This document shows, one piece after another, positions 52,096-61,900 of a stretch of DNA of 64,000 nucleotides. This stretch comes from Gorsachius magnificus (taxonomy: Eukaryota > Chordata > Aves > Pelecaniformes > Ardeidae). The DNA is taken from contig CM067084.1 in the NCBI GenBank assembly GCA_034008185.1, positions 45,211,099 to 45,275,098 on the forward strand. Reading direction: 5' to 3'. The position numbers and the translations under genes were made by a program. A model generated the notes under the pieces. That model did not search any database and was not told the origin of the DNA. It was given only the letters and a program-made list of their open reading frames with translations. Numbering within the stretch: the stretch's first letter is position 1; the number at the start of each line of letters is the position of its first letter.

Positions 52096-54561
52096 TTTTC
52101 ACGGTCTTTTCAGGTAAGAATATAACCGTTAAGTTTTAGGTTTTTGCAACTAAGTGGTACTTTCTGTCTGTAAAAATTGTTGAATTTAATACAGATGGAT
52201 CAAGCATTTGCATTTTATTAGGGAATAAATGCTGCTGTAGTGAAATTTACTTTGTATGATATATATTATTACACATATTATATTAGCCAAATCAAAAATA
52301 ACCAGTATTTTAAGTCCTATTAGACCTCTTAGGAACAGGAGAGGAATTTTTGTCCTAATCAATGATTTGGAAATGTCAGTAAACTGAAAAGTAATATAGC
52401 ATTAGAATGTTTATAGGGGATAAGCAGGTGGTTAGATGGTACTGCAGCAATTATTTTGGTGGTTTATCAATTCTATTCAAATGCCACTTACTCAAAAGTT
52501 TGAAATTGTCAATCATTTCTTTCCCTTTGAGATTTAATTGTTTTTTATAATAACAAGCATTATTATTTATTCAATTGTCAGCATTAATTAATCTGGCAAC
52601 TTTTGAAAGTAGGAGACTGGAAGGGTTCTATATAATTTGAATTCACACATAATGTATTTTAACTCTTTTAATGTATTTCACACTTTTTTATTCCTCATAT
52701 TTTGTCAAAATAAGTAATACAAAACCTCCTCCACACTCTGAACTACTCTATACAGATCTAACAAATCTTAAAATCCAGTCTGGGTGGTGGTAACCCTTAA
52801 AAAATTCCAGGGCAAAAGGTGGTTATTGGCCGTTTACAGTGACTCCCTTTTGATGTTTTTATAAATTAAGTCTGTTCCAAAATATGTTCATATGATACAA
52901 TGATTGTAATATAAAAAAACCCCACAGCGTGTGTGGAATCAAGGTTTTAAAAACTAATCGCCGGGTAGGATATTTTAGTATACAAAACCAAAAGCATGAC
53001 AATGGTAGCTGTTGACCTACTGTTTTTTGTTTGCTTGCATATCATAAGAGTAAAAGCAAATTGCGTTGACCAGATATACATTTTTACTTTTTCATGAGCT
53101 GAAAGTTCAAGTTTGTTTTCATTTTTGAGCTCTTGAAATATTTGTTTTCTATTTTCTTCCTAAAATTAAATTTTCTTTGAAAAAAGTTTAAATAAAAAAA
53201 AATTAAACATCGTGCTTTAGATTTTACAAATAAATATTTTATTACTAGAAAGAAGATTTCAGATAGTTTGGGAGAGAGTGACTAAATGAATCAGATTAGC
53301 AGTATTAACACAACTTCCAAGAGTCTATCCTTCTGTAACACTAACCTTGATGACCCAGTGGGCTGCAATATGTTATACTTTCTAAGCTGTCAGGATTAAA
53401 GCATAGAGTGTACTTTCTGGAGAGAATTAGAAATATCTCAATAATTAAGCAGGAAAAAAAAATAAATGCATGGTATAGACCAAGAATTTGTCCTTTTCAA
53501 GCACTTCCCTGGCAAGCATCTATATTGAAATGTTTGAAATTCAACAGACCTCTTTAAGCCCTGCCCATCTTCTAAAGGGAGCTCATGTTGCCCGATTGCT
53601 TAGACTCCCATTTTCTAGTTGAAACACATCGCATATCTCCACGTGTGTGTATAAAATTAGGTAACTGACTGTCTAGGGAACTTCTTCTAGCACGGTGAAG
53701 TCTTGTGGTCTTCTCAAAGCATGCCTGAGGAGGAAATGCAGGTTTAATGACAAGCAATTACATCTTAAGGCTGTTCTTCATTATCTGTCACTTCCTCATC
53801 ACTTCATATTAAATGATGACAGTTTAGGTGCAATGCTGCTACTTTATTTGTCAGGGAATTTCTTGGAGACCATGTTTGATACTATGTTAGATCAAAATGC
53901 GTCATTGTTTTGATCTTTAAGATGAAAAAATGGAATCTTGTCTTGAACTTATTATGTATTTATCTAATATCTTAAGTAAACATTGGTTATGCTTATTTAC
54001 AAGCTGAGTTCTGAGATGAGAAAATGTAAGAAGTTTATAACTTTTTATTTATACTATTTGGGGTTAATTAAATGAGAGGCAAAAGAGCAGAATCTTAACA
54101 CCCTAAAACTGGTCTCACTGTTCTGTGTATGCCATTTTAATCATGGAAAGGACATTATCATTTCATATGATTTCTATGTGCATATGCAATTTGTATAATT
54201 GGATGTGCCTGCCTGTTTTTCACAGGGAGTATTAGAAATACAATTTTAAAGTCTAGACACTGCTCCTTGAAAAAGCAGAACTGTAGTTGACCTGACTGTA
54301 TGTAACTAATTAGGAGATTAGCTGGTGAAAGATCTTTCAGATATGGTGGCTGGCCTACATTCATCTTCACTTAACTCTCTTGCTTGGTCAGAGGGGTCTA
54401 ACTCTCATTTTGTCTCTAAAGAAGTTGTGTATATGTTTCTTCTTTTTCTTACAACTGTAAGTTTGTAAATACATTTTTTTCTTGTGTATTTTACTGGGAT
54501 AATGCAGCTTTGTCTCTTCTACCACTATGATTCTATAATTTAAAATAAAATATAACTAAAT

Positions 54562-54566
54562 ATAAG
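54562..54566. repeat. Target-site duplication, left copy (ATAAG)
   Basis: ATAAG directly precedes the first TG of the LTR and is repeated exactly at 55685-55689, directly after the last CA. A 5-bp duplication agrees with retroviral integration and is the usual size for ERVL-type and some other bird endogenous retroviruses. The two copies are identical. Confidence 0.85.
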
Positions 54567-54754
54567 TGTGGTGGTTTGACCCCGGCTGGACACCAGGGGC
54601 CCACCAAAGCCACTCTATCACTCCCCTCTTTAACTGGACAGAGGGGAGAAAAGTAGATCAAAGGGCGCTCATGGGTCGAGATAAGGACAGGGAGAGATCA
54701 TTTATCAGTTACTATCATGGGCAAAACAGACTCAACTTGATAAAATTAATTTAA

Positions 54755-54760
54755 TTTATT
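54755..54760 (-). promoter_or_regulatory. LTR polyadenylation signal AATAAA
   Basis: The minus strand reads AATAAA, in an AT-rich pocket of an otherwise GC-rich LTR. Its position near the 3' side of the minus-oriented LTR suits the R/U5 region. AT-rich context makes a chance match possible. Confidence 0.45.
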
Positions 54761-54966
54761 ATCAATCAAAATCAGAGAAGGAGAGGATAAAAACTGCTAA
54801 ATCTTAAAAAACCTTCCCCCCACCCCTCCCTTCTTCCTGGGCTCAACTTCACTCCCAGATTCTCTACCTACTCCCCCCCAGTGGCAAAGGGGGATGGGAA
54901 TGGGGGTTGAGGTCAGTTCATCACACGTTGTCTCTGCCGCTTCTTCCTAGGGAGAGGACTCTTCCC

Positions 54967-55405
54967 CTGCTCACGTGTGGGGTCCCTCTCACAGCAGACA
55001 GTCCTCCATGAACTTCACCAATGTGAGCCTTCCCATGGGCCACAGTTCTTCACAAACTGCTCCAGCATGGGGCCATAATTTCCACGGGGTGCAGTCCTTC
55101 AGGAGCAGACTGCTCCAGCGTGGGTCCCCTCGTGGGGTCACAAGTTCTGCCAGCAAACCTGCTTTGGCGTGAGGTCCTCCCCCCACGGGTCCGCAATGGC
55201 TTGCCAGGAACCTGAGCTGGTGCAGGCCTCCCACGGGGTCACAGCCTCCTCCCTTCGGGCATCCACCCGCTCCGGCGTGGGGTCCTCCACAGGCTACAGG
55301 TGGAGATCTGCTCCACCGTGGACCTCCATGGGCTGCAGGGGGACAGCCTGCCTCACCATGGTCTTCACCAGGGGCTGCAGGGGAATCTCGGCTCCGGCGC
55401 CTGGG
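54967..55405. repeat. Diverged tandem array of roughly 45-bp units within the LTR
   Basis: About ten units can be lined up by the core CTGCTCCAGCGTGGGGTCC and the later words CCACGGG, GTCACA or GGCTGCAGG. Core starts lie near 54969, 55056, 55109, 55157, 55213, 55268, 55307, 55347 and 55391. Units run about 39 to 53 bp and are clearly diverged from each other, so the array is old compared with the insertion. It lies between the TATA-like box and the polyadenylation signal, so it would be transcribed. It gives no conserved reading frame. Confidence 0.75.
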
Positions 55406-55523
55406 TCACCTCCTTCCCCTCCTTCTTCACTGACCTTGGTGTCTGCAGGGCTGTTTTCTGTCACATCCTCTCACTTCTCGTCTCTCTCCGGCTACTGAGC
55501 CGCAGATGGTTTTTTTTTTCCTT

Positions 55524-55531
55524 CTTAAATA
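55524..55531 (-). promoter_or_regulatory. TATA-like box of the LTR promoter
   Basis: The minus strand reads TATTTAAG, preceded by GTGATAACA and followed by AAGG and an A-rich run. Its place about 155 bp inside the minus-oriented LTR fits a U3 core promoter. Transcription would run toward lower coordinates. Confidence 0.45.
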
Positions 55532-55635
55532 TGTTATCACAGAGGCGCTTCCACTGTTGCTGATTGGCTTGGCCTTGGCCAGCAGCGGACACAGGGAAAA
55601 CTTCTAGCAGCTTCTCACAGAAGCCACCCCTGTAG

Positions 55636-55657
55636 CCCCACCCCCCCACCCACCCCC
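55636..55657 (-). other. G-quadruplex motif in LTR U3
   Basis: The plus strand is C4-A-C7-A-C3-A-C5, so the minus strand has four G-tracts of at least three with single-T loops. This is close to an ideal parallel G-quadruplex motif. It lies 27-48 bp inside the LTR on its U3 side and about 105 bp upstream of the TATA-like box. Confidence 0.75.
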
Positions 55658-55684
55658 AAGACCTTGCCACACAAACCCAATACA

Positions 55685-55689
55685 ATAAG
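55685..55689. repeat. Target-site duplication, right copy (ATAAG)
   Basis: Exact copy of 54562-54566, directly after the terminal CA of the LTR. Confidence 0.85.
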
Positions 55690-58640
55690 CTAATGTAACC
55701 TAATGCTGTATCATCGTGAAACTGAATAAGTAACACATCTGGCTAAGATATAACCAGATGTTACTCCGATTGGAATCTAATTAGAATAATAATTGTTGTA
55801 ATGTGGAGGCTTGAGGAGTGAGAAGTAAAATTCCATTTGTTGACCATCAGCCCTTACATGAGAGGTACAAGGATCATATTAACTAGAGAAAATGCCTGGT
55901 TCTTCTCAGTGCCTCTAGGGTTATTTCTGCATCCTGCTCACGTAACATGCGTACACATTGATGTGTTAGATACCAATTTCATTGTTCTTCTTTCAGTAAC
56001 TATCAGTACTTCAATTACGGAAAGATTTAAAAAAAAAACCACGTATGAATATAATACTCCTGCTGGTATCTTGAAAAAAAAACCCTTCCGATCACACTAA
56101 TATGCTTAACTGTTAAAGGAATGAAATCTGTTTCCAAGAGAAACAGGAATTCAAAACTGTAGGAAGTTCTGGGCTGTGTAGCTAGCACGTATGTATTTGG
56201 TGTGCTTCAGCACATTGTCATATTTCATTTTTTTCGTGTATCTTTTTATTTTGTCATATTTTATCACACTTGTAGTTTTCAATGAAAATATGTCACTGTA
56301 GAAAACAACAGTTCTGTTGCAGGATTGATTCAGTTATTGATTATCAAATAAAATATGTATTTTTTTTCTTTAACTGAACTATCTTACAAATTAATGCAAT
56401 AATTTAATAGTAGACTGATATCAGAATAATCATGAAAGTTTCTTTTATCCTAGTAAGTTTTCTTAGTAATTGAAAGACTATATTCTGCTTGACATGTCCC
56501 AGTTGCACAGAACAGTTATGGTGTAAATGAGTGGAAGAACTATGTATAGAATTTGATCCTTTAAGTATGTAAAAATTGCAAGTTGCTTTCCTCAGTGTCA
56601 TCTATACTACACCTTATATACTGATATATAGATACATTGTTCTGTATATTCAAATACAATTAGATGTATTAAATTTTTTATTTGTATTTTGTATTATGTA
56701 AGCTTTCCAACACTTTTTTTTATTGGTATTTCAAAAAACCCCATGTCTGTCTCTATGATTTACAGCTATTGTAGGGAATACCTTCCCTTTATACTTGAAT
56801 TTCTTTATTAATATTGATGCACTTCCCATTAAAAAAAAAAAAAAAGAGGAGGAGGAGTAGTGTCTTTTGTATGTTAATGCTTAGCTCTTTTTTTTTGCTA
56901 ATGAGTCCCTTCACATGTTCTAGTATCTATACTCAAGAGTCATGCTTTTGTGCCCGTATGCCATAAAAACTTCAGTGCATCTTCTGTAGGGAGAGAGAAG
57001 GTTGTTGACAGTGTTCGTGTAGTGGTTATGCACCCACTGCCAGCAGTATTTACCTCTGATCTTGGCAGTTTGCAATGTTGGTTATAGCATGACCAAGAGT
57101 TATGAGGTTTGGATACTAACCACCCCCACTAACTGTGTAGCTGTAGAGCTTTCCTGCTCATTCTCAGGAAGAATATACACTCCCCCTGATGTTTAGAGGC
57201 AGGGTAGCATTTTATATTTCATGGTTCAGCACATAGCCATTACTCTTTGACTGTTTAGGCAACACCACCCCTCTTGAGATTCAGACTGCAATTCAATCCC
57301 TAGTTCGTCAGTGAGAGAATGTGCTTCTAATGTACCCTGAGTTAGCCCAGTGAGCTATATCCAGAACATATCTGGATGAAATTCAAGAAATACAGAGAGG
57401 CCAGCAAAAATATCTACCGCTGCAGTGCTATTTTAAGAGAGTTTCTTTAGCTGGGCATGAATTGTAGTGCCAGGAGAGTAAATTACCCTGATTATTACTT
57501 TGTGCTATGAATTATACTGCTCACTGTATTCAAGTTTAAGGGTAGCTGAGATGTCTCTATACTACTTATAGAGTTATACATAGGTATACATGCTATTTTG
57601 TTACCTAAAATAATTATAAAATAGAAGGGTTCATAATGCACTTGTACTGGAGTCCATGACATAATACTGTCCAAAATTTTAATAAACTGGAGTTTGGAGC
57701 ACAAAATATTATGGATACACTAAATGTGTGTATTCTGTACTTAGGTAGGGTACCAATTCTGCATGGTGAACATTGCAGGATATTAAACAATCTGTTAGTT
57801 TGACAATATGGAAACAGAGATGATGTTATTATTATTGTTGTATATTTAACTGTTCTACAAAAAGAAGAGTTTTCTATTACATTCAAATGTCTTAATACTA
57901 ATTCAGAAACATCCAGGAGACAATCATAAATGCCAGAAAAAAATACAAGACATAAAAGGAGATAGAAAGGTCCTGAGACAGTTCATAGAATATAGCAATA
58001 TGTTAGGTACCTGTACAGCTTTATAGTTCTGTACTGTTACAAGTACAGGTTATATTTAAAAAAAAAAAAAAAAAAAAAATTACATGCAAAGCAAACCTGA
58101 AATTTGCTTGATCGTTCAGAATTTTTGCCTGTACTAATTCCAATTCAGTCAAGAATTCCTTTTGCCTTTTTTTTTTTTACCAGAACTACACTGTATTTTG
58201 TCATGATTAATGAGGTTCTGATTTAAAAGTAATTTTAAAGAACAGACAAATCCTCTAGCTCCAAGGATAAACAGCAAACAATAGTCGTAATAATAATGAG
58301 GTAGTTCAAAGCCCAGCTGGATAATAATCTGTTGCCAGAAACTTTTAAAATATGTATCCATCATCCTCAAGTATTAATGTGAACCAATCTATTTGAAATA
58401 TGTAGTGGATATTTAAATTTGGTCTTAATTTTCTAGAGTTTAGTATCTCACAATATTTTAGTAGAATTTTAGGGTATTTTTAGTCGGGCTGAGTAAAGTA
58501 ATTAAACAAACATCTCCTTATGTCATTCTGTGGTTTTTTTCTGAATACCAAGTTTTAGCCAAATACTTGCTTTAGTCACATAGAAGTATGATATATTTAG
58601 ATACTGTCTTTCTCAATTAGAAATACTTCCCTTGCTGAGT
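55690..58640. other. AT-rich unique DNA, no gene seen
   Basis: No recognisable gene; frames are 90 codons or fewer. The stretch holds A15 followed by a short GAG-repeat run (56831-56856) and A22 at 58058-58079. The part at about 57000-57450 is somewhat less AT-rich than its surroundings, but no family or exon was recognised there. Confidence 0.6.
58058..58079. repeat. A22 homopolymer
   Basis: Twenty-two uninterrupted A. No retroposed sequence ending in this tail was recognised upstream, and no flanking duplication was seen, so it is treated as a simple repeat. Confidence 0.85.
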
Positions 58641-58965
58641 CACAGAATCACAGGTTGGGAGGGACCTCTGGAGGTCTTCTGGTCCAACCTCTGTGCTCAG
58701 GCAGAGCCCCCTAGAGCCAGTTGTCCAGGGCTGTGTCCAGATGGCTTTTGAATATCTCCAGGGTGGAGACTCTATAACCTCTCTGAGCAGCATGTGCTAG
58801 TGCTCAATCACCCTCAGAGTGTTGGATTGTTTTGTGATGTTCACAGGGAACCTCTTGGGTTTCAGTTTGTGCTCATTGTCTCTTGTCCTGTCACTGAGCA
58901 CTACTGAAAGAGCCTGGCTCGGTTATCTTTTTATCTTCCCTTAAGACATTTATATATGTTGAGTC
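58641..58965 (-). mobile_element. CR1 3' fragment (older subfamily)
   Basis: It begins CACAGAATCACAGG, then TTGGGAGGGACCTCTGG and GGTCCAACCTCTGTGCTCAG, the reverse complement of a CR1 tail. Next come words for the end of ORF2 (CTCCAGGGTGGAGACTCTA, CTCAATCACCCTCAGAG, CTCTTGTCCTGTCACTG). It fades near 58965. About 325 bp remain. No open frame of useful length survives. The tail differs from those at 926, 8497 and 13355. Confidence 0.92.
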
Positions 58966-61900
58966 TTCTGATCTTTTCTTTGCATTGTACAATGCTCTGT
59001 GTTCTAGAATATACTGCCAAATTTAATGAAGAATTTTCTGGTCACAGAGAACATGGGAAAGCTGTATCTGTCTTTAGTATTGAATTGTTCTCAGTTTTTT
59101 AAATTTACATGTTTCAGATGGTTTTGCTCATGATACTAAAATGATGGGGTTTATGCTCATTAAAGATGAGTATTAATTTTCTTAGTATAATTAGCCATAT
59201 CAGGCTTCTAAGTCACACTTGTGCTATTGAAAGACTTACTATGGCTCTCTTGGTTTTACATACTTTCTAAAATATATAGGAGATGTATTTGAGTTTAAAA
59301 TAAGTTTGGCTAATAATTAATTTCCAAATCTATTTTAAAGTTATCAAGGCAATTTAATTTTCTCATAACAATTCGTTTAAATTTAGTCCATGAATCAGGT
59401 GTTATTTATGGTTCTATTATTCAGGCTTTTCATTACCTCATTATCACAGTGGCTCAAGTATTTAGATGCTTCAGAGGCTACTTAAAATTCTAATCTTGCT
59501 GCAGTCCTTTCAGACATATGTCAAGGTCAAAATTCCATCCAAGCCAAGGTGATATATCAGGCTTGTATGCTTAATAAATACCATATGACAATGAAGTAAC
59601 TGGCATCATAACCAGTTGCATTCAATTACCCAGTCTTGATGACCATCCTCAATTTACAGCTGAGTGGAGCAGCAACCATCAACAGGAGGTAAAGGTGTAG
59701 CCTGAGCTCATGAGCTTTCAGTTATATCAAAAAGGCCAAACTTATCTGTTGTTATAACCCTTAAAAAAATAACGTAACCCCAGGATTTTTAGCCTGGCTT
59801 TTAAGGAAGCAGGGTTAAGCAAACACTTTTCCTATTCTGTCTAGTAATTTTTGAACCTTTTCAAGCACATGTCACAGTGAAACAGAAGTCTTAAAGTTGT
59901 TATATTAATTTAGGTTTAAAAAATGTAATAGCTGTATAGAAAGATTGGCCAGACATCTTGTTCTGACATCCATACCACCTACAGTCCAGTTTTACTTCAG
60001 ACCAGCTTGGGCTGAATACCTTGTAGCACTCGGAAAGCATTTAGTGCTCTTCTCAAGTGCACTTTCTGGTTTAACTTCATCCTAAAGGATTTGCATATGC
60101 CAAGACTTTTCTGTAAAGGAAACTAAAGTGTAAGAAGTAGCTGTGGTCAGATGAGCTTCAAAAATGTGCTCCTGATCAAAACTAAAATGCCAGTGTAGAC
60201 GCATATTAAATATTCTAGGTAGTTGTGGCTCAGAGGATAGGGAGATATGAGTCATGAGGAATAACTGACAGATTCTGGGGTAACAAGATGATGTAGAGGA
60301 CCTCTGAGTATTTGGTGCACAATCTGAAGGAAAGAACAGAGTATTAAGACACAAAGGAAGGGTGCTTGGAACACAGGAATTCATAGAACAAATTATATGT
60401 TAGGCAGTCTCTTTCTCAAGGAGTTTGGACTGCCATTTTCCTTTGTACTTTTTCAGTTTCAGACAACTTTCCTTAACTTAGCTGTTTTCGCTCAGTTTTT
60501 CCAAGATGGTATTTGCCCAGTTTCAGTCATGCTCACCTCCAGCTATCCCAGATCTCCCTGGTTTTATTCTTTATACATGTTCATTCTGTTTGTCAGTGTT
60601 CCGTTTGTTCTAGTCAGACAGGTTCCTCAATCTGCTTACCATTATGAAGAAGGTGAAACTTGGATATGGTCTTTCTTTTTTGTCATAGTGAACACTGTCA
60701 CAACTGCAGTACAGAAGAAGCAGTAGCTGCAAAAGTTCTTTCCTGGTTTTAGTTATAGGCAGTGTTGAAAACCTTGTACATTTTATTTTTGAAAATACTG
60801 ATGAAACTGAGCAGTGGGTATTGTTATTAATTCTGCCTGTAACATATGATGAGTTCAAGTTGTCTTAGTTATGACTGTCAGAAAGAAAGGGGAAAAATCT
60901 GCTTTTAAAAAACAATAGATGCTTCCTGATGTTAATTTGTGTGTGTTCAAATTCTACTCATATTAATTGTATATTGCTTCAGTTATCAGGCATTCCAAGG
61001 CAATGTCAAACAGTAGCATTAGGAAAGTAGCAAATTCATATTTTCCTCTAAGTCTGAAAACTGTTGTACTGTGATTCAGTGATTTCTAAATCTTTTCACT
61101 TGTCTGTCATGCTTTTGTTGACTCTCAATATTGAAACGTGTCATGGCTTAAGAACTTTATCACCTATTTATGTAGATTCCTACTTATGTTTGTTTAGAAA
61201 CAGAGATATAAATAAATTCATGTAGTATCAGTTTTTGTGTAAGAAATAATTTCTAATACACCTTAGAATCATAGAATCATAGAATCACCTTGCTCGTTCC
61301 CTGACATCACAGCAAAAAGAAAACTTTTCAGCAGGTGCCACGCTGTGGACCAATATTGTGAAGTTTGCTGCAAAGAGATTGCTTAAGTTTCAGCACAGAG
61401 AGTGACTCATGGCCCTCAGGCATACTGCTGGAAAAGTGGCCCACACTGCTTAGCCTTCTCAAGAAGATATTGATCATATCCAATTGCACTGTAGTTTATT
61501 GATATTGTGTTTTATAGCGTGCTGCTGAGAATATGTATTACTTGACTTAAGCCATGTGGAGGGTGTTTGAAGATACAAAGCTTGCTGAAGTAATATTGTT
61601 GTACTGTACAGTGTTAGAAATGGGTGCCTACTGACCTGTTCAGTAAAATGATCTGACAGGCACCCTGGTGTAGCTTAGGTTGGGTACCTAGGATTCCTGT
61701 GAATTCAGTATAGCCTTGTAAACTCCATGGAGGGATTTATGTCCTCTGTTTCATAAATATATTTGAAATATAATTACAGTTTTTTGACTAAGTAAAAGAA
61801 AAAGAAAATTAAAGAACTAACAATGTGAATGCTGGTTGTGCAATTATTTCTTACCAGTGTTATTGAAACTAAGTATATTCTAGTTGGCATTCTAGAACAA

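Larger units (their letters stand above)
37211..54561. other. Long AT-rich unique stretch, no gene seen
   Basis: Apart from the small items listed separately, I see no gene. Open frames are 121 codons or fewer, and the longest (48083-48448, minus) opposes a purine-rich plus strand and resembles no known protein. Homopolymers include T16 at 39698-39713 and T20 at 40703-40722. AT-rich words related to CTAAATATA and ATATAAATA recur at 46265-46375. Confidence 0.55.
54567..55684 (-). mobile_element. Solo LTR of a bird endogenous retrovirus
   Basis: The 1118-bp unit begins TGTGGTGG and ends CCAATACA, giving the TG..CA ends of an LTR, and it is flanked by the perfect 5-bp duplication ATAAG. No gag, pol or env lies on either side, so this is a solo LTR left by recombination between two LTRs. 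Orientation is taken as minus because that strand has a TATA-like box (TATTTAAG, 55524-55531) about 155 bp into the LTR and an AATAAA signal at 54755-54760, about 190 bp before the LTR end. The first part on the minus strand (U3) contains a G-quadruplex motif and the middle holds an array of roughly 45-bp units. I recognise the general sequence as a common bird LTR type. The family name and the ERVL class are inferences. Confidence 0.88.

Noticed and set aside
55169..55498. 109-codon plus-strand frame and its minus-strand partner
   Set aside because: Both lie inside the LTR tandem array and reflect its GC-rich repeats. LTRs of this kind do not encode proteins.
60397..60726. 109-codon hydrophobic plus-strand frame
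   Set aside because: It is T-rich sequence read as Phe/Leu/Val. There is no recognisable family or signal layout, and a frame of this length is expected by chance in 64 kb.
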